A stretch of 64,000 nucleotides of DNA from Desulfomicrobium baculatum DSM 4028 (GTDB lineage Bacteria > Desulfobacterota > Desulfovibrionia > Desulfovibrionales > Desulfomicrobiaceae): positions 374,501 through 438,500 of the forward strand of contig NC_013173.1 of assembly GCF_000023225.1 (NCBI RefSeq), given 5' to 3'. Of the stretch, positions 55,001-63,075 are shown piece by piece. Position 1 is the first letter of the stretch, and every line of letters begins with the position of its first letter. The position numbers were made by a program, and so were the translations under genes. Below the pieces are notes generated by a model. That model saw only the letters and a list, made by a program, of their open reading frames with translations, made no database searches and was not told the DNA's origin.

Positions 55001-55993
55001 CACGACGCGCAGATACGGTTGCTCCAGGACCACGGAGCTCAGCCCGAGCCGCAGATTCAGGATGGAGATGTCGTCCATGACGGCCTCGGTCCTGGCGGCG
55101 GTGAGCACGGGTTCCCCGTCGTCGACCAATTCGATGTCGCGTCCCGTGATGGTGCCCTGCAGGGAAAAGGTGGGCAGCGCGTCTTCGAACTGTTCAAAAG
55201 CCAGTTTGCTCTCCAGGTTGAGAAAGCCTTTGGAAAGCTGGAGATTTTCTCTGGCCATGGCATAGGCCCAGTATTGGGGCAGCGCGAGGTCGATGACGTT
55301 CAAGTCAAATTCGGTTTTGAGAGAGTTGGAAAAGGGGGTGGTCCGCCCTTCGAGGTTGAACGGCGCGCCGTTGGCCCTGAAGGACAGGGTCGGCGTCATG
55401 AAGGTTTCCCAGTCTTTTTTGCGTGAGGAAAAGCGGGGCAGGTTGAACTGGATCTGATCCACGACATGGCTCACCCCCCTGGCCTGGTCTTCGAAGGTCA
55501 GGGTGCCGTTGCCGATGGTGAAGGGTTCAACGATAAGGGGCAGGAGCATGGGTTCGCCCGTTCTTTCGGGCCCCGGTTCTGCGGATCCGACGGTCAGGTC
55601 GGAAAAATTGGTTTGCCCGTCCTGGCCGAGGCGGATATGAATGCGCGGACCATCCACCCGCGCCTCGCGCACGACCAGGGCCAGACGCGGGATGGAACTG
55701 AGTTCCAGGTTGGCGTGCAACCTGTCAAAAGCGACAAATTCGCCGGATTCGTCAGGTTCGCGGATGACAAAATCGCTGACATCCGCGGTCATGGCAAAAG
55801 GATTGACGCGAATCTCCCCGACGCTGATCTGACGGCTCAAAGCCGGAGCCACTTTCTCGACAAGAACATAGCTGGCGATGCGCGGCAGAAGGAGAAATCC
55901 GATGGCGGCATAAAGGGCGACGCAGCATGTTGTTATGGCGAGGGTTTTTTGCCACCAGATTAGATTTTTCCAGGATTCGCGTATGATTTTCAT
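52001..55993 (-). CDS. AsmA/DUF748 family envelope protein with OmpA-like tail
   Basis: 1330 residues. One N-terminal membrane helix (about 18-40) then a long repetitive beta-rich AsmA-like body (VGEIRVNPFAMTADVSDF, ... ALDLRIPLAVASAYAADVALIDIPAGR-like stretches) with Ala/Thr/Asn-rich linkers. From about 1170 a C-terminal OmpA-like domain carries IKISIHGHSDTAADRQALAERQF and ends in GDARIFL-like (VDAGRIFLG). In DUF748 proteins the OmpA-type fold is interrupted, as here by about 80 residues. Start at 55993 with GGAG 6 bases upstream. Likely anchors to peptidoglycan and the inner membrane and may move lipids. Monocistronic. Confidence 0.85.
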   Translation of the reverse strand: MKIIRESWKNLIWWQKTLAITTCCVALYAAIGFLLLPRIASYVLVEKVAPALSRQISVGEIRVNPFAMTADVSDFVIREPDESGEFVAFDRLHANLELSSIPRLALVVREARVDGPRIHIRLGQDGQTNFSDLTVGSAEPGPERTGEPMLLPLIVEPFTIGNGTLTFEDQARGVSHVVDQIQFNLPRFSSRKKDWETFMTPTLSFRANGAPFNLEGRTTPFSNSLKTEFDLNVIDLALPQYWAYAMARENLQLSKGFLNLESKLAFEQFEDALPTFSLQGTITGRDIELVDDGEPVLTAARTEAVMDDISILNLRLGLSSVVLEQPYLRVVRHKDGSLNWMHYFVPPDAPVDSPANATAPSTPIAQNASAPITVEDGNIAGGDPNAANASAANANTTVAAVTGNASMNEALEIDNATAARRDTARTLLLQVPTIRLVDGRVHFRDETTSFTKEIESLDLTITDLDTSLNATSVAGLQMRTADGEAIDTNATFSVSPFRVLALIEVRDLDIPSYASYFKDALPLTLATAKADAGIRFAIDGEDRALRLEDSSLEIRDLSLKAADGAGEIKLGRAALDNIFLNLADNSMRTGMLTLDGATFSTALDKAGRARLLDAMGAPAKKKSDSSGQTKSDPAAWNIAMAGASLKGVDLATGDKAAPTPIRISSLQVGPVTADTKAQSVQVGPVELNLAVDLVRQANGDLNLAKLFAPGQTAPAKTAAPAKATAPAWTVAVEQFSLAGTSVSITDQTLAKPVRLDLDQITLTAKSLSSDLGKAVPLTLSCRVEETGTVKASGDIVPATMSSKGSLTLSRIPLAVASAYAADVALIDIPAGRLGGKLDWRMGGKTPDQISGSLQVDGLRVTEGRSRTELFGFKTLDVNRLALQLSPLALKIAQVDLDEPRGNFVIDGQGKTSLERIAPTAKKKTPTKTSAKSEGLTALEIGAVNLKKGRFSFADKSLSPQFESIVFPLDLTVTGFSLDPAKRTELDLTAIIDGSAPITAKGWVSPLKSPVEASSIVTLRNLDLVALSSYSSKFIAYPVASGQLDWEISVDTSENKLSMGNAIKARQLELGDKVESPDAADVPIKLGLALLRDMSGNITINLPVKGDLTDPKFSIGGIVMQAFLGLIVKAIASPFSLLASLVPDGGGEDLNKLPFPPGLAVPAPETMPNMQALADILAQRPGIKISIHGHSDTAADRQALAERQFMRKLQVIKFDDLPRREREKTNLEELEITDEEYPELLWDAYKEEPVEKEKGAFGMHKEVPREVQEAKLRELIRITDDDLVRLAATRAEFVKNHLVQELGVDAGRIFLGKSGPQALSGAHEATVEIQQ
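52345..52370. repeat. Perfect 26-bp palindrome inside the DUF748 gene
   Basis: GCAGGTCATCAAA followed immediately by its exact reverse complement TTTGATGACCTGC. It lies in the region encoding LQVIKFDDLP, within the insert of the OmpA-like domain. It could be coincidence in coding sequence or a protein-binding site. Confidence 0.5.
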
Positions 55994-56141
55994 ATCGTTC
56001 TCCTTTTTGCTATGTCGATACATTTTTATCTAGGCTTTTGGCAAGGACAGGTCGATATAGTAGTAAAGTATGTCTAGATAACCCGGCGCAGAGAAATATT
56101 GGAAGTAACAATAAACGAGTAATTTTTAGGTATTCTGTATT

Positions 56142-57011
56142 ATGTTTAGAAATATGCCATTTTTGTATTTGAAAAGAAAAGAGTTTCAAGTGATGTTAAA
56201 GGCTCATTTCCTCGCATACGTGCACGATGTGAACACGATTGATAAATTAGATATTAAAAGATATAAAACTTCAGATACAATATTTATTTTAGGATCAGGA
56301 AGTTCTATAAATAATATTTCTGATAAGCAGTGGGATTTAATTTCTAAGAATGATAGTTTGGGGTTAAATTTTTGGATTATTCATGATTTTATTTCAACAT
56401 TTTATTGTTATGAAGAACCGAATAGTTCCGGTGATCGGAAAAATATTTTTTACGATATCTTAAATAAAAAAAAGGATTTGTTGTCTGAAAGGCCATTTAT
56501 CATCAAAGATTTACTGCCATCTAAAATTTCTTTTGACCGCATTCCTGAAGAATTGAAAAAAAATATTTATTTATCTTTTGATTTTGATATTCCAGCTAAA
56601 GGTGATGATGCAGTCATGATGAAATATTTATGGGTTTTGAAAAGTTTGGGGCGACTTCGATACACAGGGAAGATTCGTTGTATTTATAGTATAACTGCAT
56701 CTCTTTCCTATGCAGTATTTTTTTCTTTATTTATGGGATATAAGAAAGTCGTTTTTTGTGGGATTGATCTTTCTGACTCTTTGTATTTTTATGAAGAAAA
56801 AGAAGATTACTATAAAAATAAGGGGATAATTGTTCCGAAAAGCATGCAAAATCCAGGTGTTCATTCGACGGAGGCTAGGAGCCATAAAAAAATTCCGATT
56901 TCACATGTTCTTAAGGCTATATACGATTTAGTATCCAAGGAAAATGATATTGAATTGTACGTTGCACAAAATGTTGGGAAACTTTCCAAATATTTTAAAG
57001 TTTTTTTTTAA
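56142..57011 (+). CDS. AT-rich gene for a probable CST-like (GT42) sialyltransferase-family protein
   Basis: 289 residues, strikingly AT-rich compared with the flanking genes, so likely acquired. The layout resembles CST-I/CST-II sialyltransferases: an N-terminal glycine-rich nucleotide loop ILGSGSS (50-55) after an aromatic segment, a hydrophobic core with MGYKKVVFCGID (198-209), a His (241) in PGVHST, and a helical C-terminus with NDIELYVAQNVGKLSKYF. The family uses CMP-sialic acid. With a legionaminic pathway alongside, it could be the transferase for that sugar. A DUF115/MAF-like flagellin glycosyltransferase is the alternative. No signal or membrane helix; no good ribosome-binding site. 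Confidence 0.5.
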   Translation: MFRNMPFLYLKRKEFQVMLKAHFLAYVHDVNTIDKLDIKRYKTSDTIFILGSGSSINNISDKQWDLISKNDSLGLNFWIIHDFISTFYCYEEPNSSGDRKNIFYDILNKKKDLLSERPFIIKDLLPSKISFDRIPEELKKNIYLSFDFDIPAKGDDAVMMKYLWVLKSLGRLRYTGKIRCIYSITASLSYAVFFSLFMGYKKVVFCGIDLSDSLYFYEEKEDYYKNKGIIVPKSMQNPGVHSTEARSHKKIPISHVLKAIYDLVSKENDIELYVAQNVGKLSKYFKVFF

Positions 57012-57141
57012 TGTGGTGTATAGATATATTTTTTAAACGTGATTATTGGTATCTGATTAGGTTTAGAGGTCTTACAAAATTGCGGTGTGGCAGCCAAAGA
57101 ATGGGCTAATGCTGGCTCCGATATGGGGTAGCTTGAACAAT

Positions 57142-57846
57142 TTAGCGATTTTTAATCGCAGTTGATGTTAAAAAAAATTCCGCTAACATCCAATCATTCT
57201 CCGTATCAATATCCAGGGCCTCATATATCGACTCCATGACGAAGGGTACTGTGCGTTCGGGCAAAAAGCTGTGTCCACTTCTCAACATTTGCGGTGATAT
57301 CAGGTAAATGGCTCCGTTAAGGGCGTACGCCGCTTCAAGGTCTTGAGATCGCCTTTCGATGCCTTCCCGGCCGAGATAGGGTTCCATACCGGACTTCTTG
57401 AGTCGAAAGCACCACGCTGGGTGGACAGGCGCTTTACTGACGCTGACCACCGCGTTGTGCCCCTTCGTCATTTCGTAAAGGGTGACGGCTTTCTTTATGC
57501 TTTCGGCAGTACGAAAGGGAGACGTGGGTTGTAGAAGCAGCAATCCGTCCACAGCTCCATATGCCTCTTCATGTCTGTCCAGTTCGTAGAGCGCGACGTC
57601 CACGCTGGTTGCTACATCTGTAGCCAGTTGTGGGGGCCGCAAGCCGGGAACGGTTGCTCCGAATTTTTCAGCAGTTGCTGCTATGTTCACATCATCCGTT
57701 GAGACGACAATATGAGAACATGCGTTGCTGACGAGTGCCGCACGAATAGTCCAGGCAATGAGGGGTAAGCTGCCAAGAAGCTTTACATTTTTTCCATGGA
57801 TTCGCTTGGATCCGCCGCGGGCCGGAATGAGTCCCAGAATTTTCAT
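57142..57846 (-). CDS. legF: CMP-nonulosonate cytidylyltransferase (NeuA/LegF type)
   Basis: 234 residues. Activates a nonulosonic acid with CTP. N-terminal IPARGGSKRIHGKN is the CTP site; HIVVSTDD, LLLLQPTSPFR and the C-terminal ALDIDTENDW match the family. Short form without a C-terminal esterase domain, as in PseF/LegF. Start taken at 57846 because family members begin MKxxxxIPARGG; the frame also has a Met at 57867. The protein sequence alone does not separate LegF from NeuA, but the pathway around it points to legionaminate. Confidence 0.88.
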   Translation of the reverse strand: MKILGLIPARGGSKRIHGKNVKLLGSLPLIAWTIRAALVSNACSHIVVSTDDVNIAATAEKFGATVPGLRPPQLATDVATSVDVALYELDRHEEAYGAVDGLLLLQPTSPFRTAESIKKAVTLYEMTKGHNAVVSVSKAPVHPAWCFRLKKSGMEPYLGREGIERRSQDLEAAYALNGAIYLISPQMLRSGHSFLPERTVPFVMESIYEALDIDTENDWMLAEFFLTSTAIKNR

Positions 57847-57943
57847 GACAGTGTAAGAAAGCTCCATAGTAGAATTTTCATCATCGTCGGGTGAGTGAAC
57901 AGCTTCAGGTCGTCTGCCACGGCTTAGTCCTCTTTATCGTGTT

Positions 57944-59011
57944 TTATTCGCCGGATTCAGGACGCATCTCATTGCGCACTTTTTTGAGATCATCCGGGCG
58001 GCCTACGTCCGTCCAGATTTCATGCATAGGATAGGCAATAATCCGCTCGTCGCGGAGTCGGAGCAACTCGAAGATGTCCGGCATGTCGCTGGGTTTTCCG
58101 GACGGCACGAGTCGCAGTGCTTCCGCACCAAGAACATAGATGCCTGCATTGACATGAGTTCTGAATACGGGTTTTTCCTCGAAGCCAACAATACTCACGC
58201 CATTGGTCTGCACCACTCCAAAAGGGTGCTGCCATTCATGCATGCGAACGGCCATGGTGGCCGCAGCCTGATGGTATATGTGGAAATCGACGATTTCTCC
58301 GTAGCGTACATCGGTCAGTACATCTCCGTTGGTGACAACGACGGGTTCCATGGGTTTGGGGTCGAGCAAACCCAAAGCGCCTGCTGTGCCGAGAGGCGTA
58401 TCCTCGTGCAGGTAGCTTATGCGCACGTCCCATTTTGCCCCATCGCCAAAATAGTCTTCGACCACATGCGCCAGATAGCGGACTGCGAGGACGAAATGCC
58501 TGAAACCTTCGTTTTTGGCCCGCTCGATGATGTGTTCGAGCATGGGCTTGCCGGCCACGGGAAGCATTGGCTTAGGGCAGTCTTCCGTGTAGGGAAGCAG
58601 TCGGGTACCCATGCCTCCGGCCATGATTACCATGAGGTTTTTCCGCTCCGGTTGCGCGATGATATCGTTCCAGAGGTGCAGCCCCACCACTTTGTGCTGA
58701 CCGTCGACAACAGGCATTTGTAGCAGTCGGTTCACCCGCATCAGGTGCAGGATCATTTCCCGGCTCATTTCCGGAGGGGCTACCAGCGGGTTGGTGAAGA
58801 GAATTTGTTCGATCCCGGTGCGCAGGTCCAGGCCGCGTAGCAGGCCTCGCCGGATGTCGCCGTCGGTGACGGTTCCAAGCAATTTTCCGTGTTCGTCAAC
58901 AACCATAACTATTTGCAGGGTTGATGCATTCAGGCTCTGGATGGCGTCCTGGATGGTGGAATTTATTGAGAGCAGGGCACTGGACCATGCATGTTTATCC
59001 GGATTGGGCAT
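57944..59011 (-). CDS. ptmE: Sugar-1-phosphate nucleotidyltransferase with N-terminal CBS pair (PtmE-like)
   Basis: 355 residues. Two CBS motifs (about residues 1-120: GKLLGTVTDGDIRRGLLRG and VVGLHLWNDI) then a nucleotidyltransferase domain from about 125: MAGGMGTRLLPYTEDCPKPMLPVAGKPMLEH and VTNGDVLTDV. In Campylobacter PtmE, the same architecture makes GDP-glucosamine for legionaminic acid. This gene sits within the cluster between the acetyltransferase and legF, consistent with a GDP-sugar-based route. Glucose-1-phosphate uridylyltransferase activity cannot be excluded from motifs alone. Confidence 0.82.
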   Translation of the reverse strand: MPNPDKHAWSSALLSINSTIQDAIQSLNASTLQIVMVVDEHGKLLGTVTDGDIRRGLLRGLDLRTGIEQILFTNPLVAPPEMSREMILHLMRVNRLLQMPVVDGQHKVVGLHLWNDIIAQPERKNLMVIMAGGMGTRLLPYTEDCPKPMLPVAGKPMLEHIIERAKNEGFRHFVLAVRYLAHVVEDYFGDGAKWDVRISYLHEDTPLGTAGALGLLDPKPMEPVVVTNGDVLTDVRYGEIVDFHIYHQAAATMAVRMHEWQHPFGVVQTNGVSIVGFEEKPVFRTHVNAGIYVLGAEALRLVPSGKPSDMPDIFELLRLRDERIIAYPMHEIWTDVGRPDDLKKVRNEMRPESGE

Positions 59012-59018
59012 AGGCAGG

Positions 59019-59681
59019 TCACTTCCTGTCGGGGTGTCGGGTGTTTTTGCGGATCGGGGCGGCCATGACGCATTCGTTGGCGGCCAAGTTTCGTACCAAG
59101 GCTGTGCAGGCAGCGACCACAGAGCGTCTGCCTATGCGGATGTTTTGAATGACGGTCGCGCCGCTGCCGACAAAGGCCTGGTCTTCGATGACCACTCCCC
59201 CGCATACGGTTGCTCCAGGCGCGATATGCACATGGGCTCCCAGATTGCAGTCATGGTCTACGCTGGCGTTGGTGTTGATCACTGTATTTTCGCCAACGCG
59301 GCAGCCTGGTTGTATGACTGCGCCCGCCATGACCTGTACGCCTTCAGAGAGGGTGACGCTTTCGTCGACCCAGGCTCGTGGATGGACCAGCGCTGGGAAA
59401 CGATAGCCTCTCCGGCGAAGCGACATATGCAGCTGCAAGCGGATTTCGTCATCAAGGCTTGGCCCCACTCCGTTCAGAAGCAGACAACCCTCAGGGCTCC
59501 AGTGGCGCAGGATTTCGTCTCCTCCCAGCACGTTCAGCCCGTGCCTCGTCCTGATCTTTTGTTCCGCCAAAACGGGGTCACACAGGCCATGGACCATCAG
59601 GCCCAGGGCCCTGGCCAGGGACAGCACGACCTTGGCATGGCCACCAGCCCCAAGCAGGATGTGGGGCCTAAGTTTACTCAT
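59019..59681 (-). CDS. PglD/NeuD-type left-handed beta-helix acetyltransferase
   Basis: 220 residues. Rossmann-like N-terminus (HILLGAGGHAKVVLSLARAL), then hexapeptide repeats (VHPRAWVDESVTLSEGVQVMAGAVIQPG and NTNASVDHDC, with catalytic His in that motif). The family acetylates UDP/GDP-amino sugars (PglD, NeuD, LegH role). Overlaps the end of legI by 8 bases. The start MSKLRPH at 59681 is the first that fits the family; the longer frame to 59912 overlaps the synthase. Confidence 0.85.
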   Translation of the reverse strand: MSKLRPHILLGAGGHAKVVLSLARALGLMVHGLCDPVLAEQKIRTRHGLNVLGGDEILRHWSPEGCLLLNGVGPSLDDEIRLQLHMSLRRRGYRFPALVHPRAWVDESVTLSEGVQVMAGAVIQPGCRVGENTVINTNASVDHDCNLGAHVHIAPGATVCGGVVIEDQAFVGSGATVIQNIRIGRRSVVAACTALVRNLAANECVMAAPIRKNTRHPDRK

Positions 59682-60756
59682 GAGCGAGCGCCTCCCCTGC
59701 TGTAAAGTGTCTTTTAGCCCGAGTTCCGACGAGACTCCAGAGCTCGTTGGCCTCAATTCCGTGTCCACATCGTGCCGTGGCCAGATCTTCGCGGGTGATG
59801 ATGGATTCTGCGGGAATGTCCCTGGCTGCGATGACTTGTTGCCTGGCGGCGCGCCGGGTGTCCCACTCGCCAGGTTGAGGAGTCTTGCGGCCACTGCCCA
59901 TGGCGAGTTCAAGGGCCCGGATGTTCGAAATCATTTGCGTGAGCTCGCTAGGCTCTAGCGAAGCCTTGTGGTCCGGCCCGGGCAAGGTCCGATCAAGAGT
60001 GAAGTGTTTCTCGATGATGCACGCTCCCCGGGCCACCGCCGCGACGGGGATGAGCCAGCCTTCGGTATGGTCCGAGTAGCCCACTGGCAGGCCGAAAGAG
60101 GTTGCAAGGGTGTCCATCGCCCGCAGATTAACCTCTTCAGGTGGAGTGGGGTATTGAGATGTGCAGTGCAAAAGGCGGATGTGTCCTTCAAGCACCTGTC
60201 TGCTCTCCGGTCTACTCCAGTTTTGCCAGATTTCTTCCAGGCTGGATGGCTCCGTCGCATGCATCAGCCCGTGCGCTATGATGGCCAGCGCCCCTTCCAC
60301 CTCGGCCAGAGTGCCCATGCCTGTGGAAACGACAAGTGGTTTGCCGGTGCGGGCGAAGCGCCAGAGCAGGGGCCCGTTGGTGAGTTCGCCTGAAGGGATC
60401 TTGTACAGAGGCAGATCCAGGGTGGTAAGAAAATCGAGGCTTCCGGCATCAAAGGCCGTGGAGAGGAATTGAATGCCTCTGCTCTTGGCATGTGCGTGCA
60501 ATTCCACGTGCCACTCGCAGGGCAACTCGAGCTTCTTCAGCATCTCGACCTGGGTTTCCGTGGTTCCGGTATTCGCCTTCTGGTAGCCAGCCTTGGGCGC
60601 AGAGGACGAAGCCAATTTTTCGGCCTTGAAGGTCTGAAATTTAACGGCATCAGCCCCGGCATCGGCAGCGGCATCGACCAGGGCAAGGGCAAAGTCGCGT
60701 CTGCCGTTATGGTTAACTCCGGCTTCCGCAATGATGTATACGTGTTCAGTATGCAT
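59674..60756 (-). CDS. legI: Nonulosonate synthase (NeuB/LegI type)
   Basis: 360 residues. Condenses phosphoenolpyruvate with an acetamido-hexose. TIM barrel with IIAEAGVNHNG, AVKFQTFKAEKL, KIPSGELTNGPLL and STGMGTLAEVE, HCTSQYPTP and the C-terminal SAF (antifreeze-like) domain (AARDIPAESIITREDLATAR). Start MHTEHVYIIAEAG at 60756; the frame is open for another 136 codons, but these belong to legG in another frame. Overlaps legG by 11 bases. Sialic versus legionaminic substrate is set by neighbours. Confidence 0.9.
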   Translation of the reverse strand: MHTEHVYIIAEAGVNHNGRRDFALALVDAAADAGADAVKFQTFKAEKLASSSAPKAGYQKANTGTTETQVEMLKKLELPCEWHVELHAHAKSRGIQFLSTAFDAGSLDFLTTLDLPLYKIPSGELTNGPLLWRFARTGKPLVVSTGMGTLAEVEGALAIIAHGLMHATEPSSLEEIWQNWSRPESRQVLEGHIRLLHCTSQYPTPPEEVNLRAMDTLATSFGLPVGYSDHTEGWLIPVAAVARGACIIEKHFTLDRTLPGPDHKASLEPSELTQMISNIRALELAMGSGRKTPQPGEWDTRRAARQQVIAARDIPAESIITREDLATARCGHGIEANELWSLVGTRAKRHFTAGEALAHE

Positions 60757-61909
60757 GTTCAAGATTGAAAAAGGCTTTCGGTTTAAAGAGGTCTGCGCGT
60801 TTGAGCACCTGGGCAATTTGCCGGGCCGTGCGGCCTTGTCCGTAGGGGTTGGACTTTTTGGCGGAAAGCGAGATGTGTTCGGCGGAAAGCGCCTGACTGA
60901 TGCAAGCGGTGATGGATTGAGCCTGCGGTGCGCAGTGCAGCACCGAGTTTGCCGCCAGCCTGCCCTGCTGCCGTGTTCCGATGTTGACTGTAGGCACGCC
61001 AAACGAAGGCGCTTCAATGATGCCGCTGGATGAATTTCCGATAACCGCTGCGGACTCCGCCAATGCGGAAAGGTAGCGCTTGGAGCCCATGGATTGGATG
61101 GCCACAACTCTTTCGGGATTGTTGCGGGCATACTCGTTGAGCATGGGGATGAGTGCGCGCCCACCGTTGTCGGCGTTGGGGTATGTCAGAATCGCCTGAT
61201 GCTCCGGGAAGTGATTGAGGGCGGCCAGGATTTCACCCATGCTCTGCCGAGGGTCCTCATCCAGCAGCGTGACCGGATGGTAGGTGACCATAAAGAAAGG
61301 CTTGAGCAGCGGGAAGGAGAGTTCCCGCGCCAGTTCGTCCAGGGAAAGGCGGGGGGTGCGCAGCACGTGCTCAAGTCCCAGCGCACCGACATTGAATACG
61401 GTGGAGGGTGCTTCGCCCATCTGAATCACGCGCTTGCGGTATGGCTCCGCAGCCACGAAGTGCAGACTGGACATTTTTGTGATGGCATGGCGAATGGTGT
61501 CGTCATAAGCGCCTTCCGTGATCTCACCCCCGTGCAGATGAGCGATGGGGATGCCCAGAATCATCGCGGCTTGCGCTGCGGCCAGCGCTTCAAAACGGTC
61601 TCCGAGTATGACCAGAATGTCCGGATTGAGGTTTTGCAGCGAGTCGGCAAGGCCGATGGTGCCGAGTCCCACTGACTTGGCGGTGCCCACCGGGGTGTCC
61701 GATGACAGGAGCATTTCCACCTTCGAGTCGATGGAAAAGCCGTCGGCCTCAATATGCCGCCATGTGTCCCCGAATTCTTTGGAAAGATGCATTCCACTGA
61801 CAATAAGCTGAAGCGTGACAGCCCGGCATCCTTTGAGCTCTTTCAAGAGCCAGTAGAGCAGGCCGTATTCGGCTCTGGAACCGGTGAAAACGGCGATGGT
61901 GCGTTTCAT
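60746..61909 (-). CDS. legG: NDP-sugar 2-epimerase, hydrolysing (NeuC/LegG type)
   Basis: 387 residues, GT-B-like epimerase fold: TGSRAEYGLLYWLL at the N-terminus, VILGDRFEALAAAQAAM, AHLHGGEITEGAYDDTIRHAITK with the catalytic residues, and VIGNSSSGIIEAPSFG near the C-terminus. Hydrolysing class releases the free sugar that the synthase condenses. It overlaps legC by ATGA and legI by 11 bases. Confidence 0.92.
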   Translation of the reverse strand: MKRTIAVFTGSRAEYGLLYWLLKELKGCRAVTLQLIVSGMHLSKEFGDTWRHIEADGFSIDSKVEMLLSSDTPVGTAKSVGLGTIGLADSLQNLNPDILVILGDRFEALAAAQAAMILGIPIAHLHGGEITEGAYDDTIRHAITKMSSLHFVAAEPYRKRVIQMGEAPSTVFNVGALGLEHVLRTPRLSLDELARELSFPLLKPFFMVTYHPVTLLDEDPRQSMGEILAALNHFPEHQAILTYPNADNGGRALIPMLNEYARNNPERVVAIQSMGSKRYLSALAESAAVIGNSSSGIIEAPSFGVPTVNIGTRQQGRLAANSVLHCAPQAQSITACISQALSAEHISLSAKKSNPYGQGRTARQIAQVLKRADLFKPKAFFNLEHAY

Positions 61910-63075
61910 GGTATTCTATCCAGTGGCGCGCTGCTCGGCAGGTTGACGATTCTGGCCGAGAGCCATTGCGTCATAGTCAGGTCGTCACGGGGACATTCCT
62001 TGAACATGGGTAGCAGGTGCATCGGTTGCCAGACGGGCCGCGTCATGACCCCGGCTGCGGCAGTGGCGTCAAGCAGTGAGTTCCGCTCTTTCTCATCCTC
62101 GCAGACAACAGCATTGAGCCAGTAATTCGATCTACAGCCTTCTGGTTCGGTGACAAAGATCAGGCCACTGTTGCTGCTTAGATATGCTGCGTACCGACCA
62201 GCCAGTGCCCGTTTGGCGTCCACGAATTGTTCCAGTTGTTCAAGTTGGGCGCAGCCAAGGGCGGCATTGATGTTGGGCAGGCGATAGTTGAACCCTACCT
62301 CGTCGTGGAAGAACGCAACGGGGTGGGGCAGCTTGGCTGTTGTGGTCAGATGCTTGGCTCTGGCACCCAACCCCGTTCCGGCCAGAATCATTCCGCCACC
62401 GCCTGTGGTGATGATTTTGTTGCCGTTGAAACTCAATGTCCCCAGCAGGCCAAAGGTGCCGGTATGACGCTCATGGTAAAGGCTGCCCAGCGATTCCGCA
62501 GCGTCTTCCACGAGGGCAAGACCCCATTGCGCGCAGATGGAGCTCAATCCGTCCAGATCGCACGGATGCCCGAAGGTATGCATGGGCACGCAGGCCCGGA
62601 TGACGCGCTGCCCGTGTTTTGTTCTGCAGACGCCGTCGCTGTCGAGTCTGGCGTGTTCATCCAGCCAGTTCCCCAAAGCCTTGGGGGAGAGCCCCAAGGT
62701 ATGTCGATCCACGTCCACAAAGACCGGCTGAGCTCCGCAGTAGCTGATGGCGTTGCAGGTCGCGACAAAAGTAAGCGCCTGCGTGACAACAAGATCGCCC
62801 TCAAGGACCCCGGCCAGAATCAGGGCGGCGTGCAGGGCCGCCGTGCCGTTGACCGTGGCCACGGCTTTAGGGCTCCCGGTGTACGAGGCGATATCGTCTT
62901 CGAACCGGTTCACAAAAGCGCCGACACTGGAGACAAAGGTCGATTCGATGGTCTCGCTGACGTACTCCTTCTCACGGCCATGAAAAATGGGCGCGTGCAA
63001 GGGGATGAAGTCTTTGGATCGATACTGATCGCGGATGAATGTGATGAGTCCGCGAAAAGCCAGGCTGTCAGACAT
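61906..63075 (-). CDS. legC: PLP-dependent sugar aminotransferase (LegC/DegT family)
   Basis: 389 residues, DegT/DnrJ/EryC1 fold. Start MSDSLAFR at 63075 (eight bases inside the dehydratase end). Contains FVSSVGAFVNRFE, the PLP-Lys motif SFNGNKIITTGGGGM, DVDRHTLGLSP and the N-loop for the cofactor (NGTAALHAAL). In the legionaminic route it aminates the 4-keto sugar made by the dehydratase. Overlaps legG by four bases. Confidence 0.92.
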   Translation of the reverse strand: MSDSLAFRGLITFIRDQYRSKDFIPLHAPIFHGREKEYVSETIESTFVSSVGAFVNRFEDDIASYTGSPKAVATVNGTAALHAALILAGVLEGDLVVTQALTFVATCNAISYCGAQPVFVDVDRHTLGLSPKALGNWLDEHARLDSDGVCRTKHGQRVIRACVPMHTFGHPCDLDGLSSICAQWGLALVEDAAESLGSLYHERHTGTFGLLGTLSFNGNKIITTGGGGMILAGTGLGARAKHLTTTAKLPHPVAFFHDEVGFNYRLPNINAALGCAQLEQLEQFVDAKRALAGRYAAYLSSNSGLIFVTEPEGCRSNYWLNAVVCEDEKERNSLLDATAAAGVMTRPVWQPMHLLPMFKECPRDDLTMTQWLSARIVNLPSSAPLDRIP

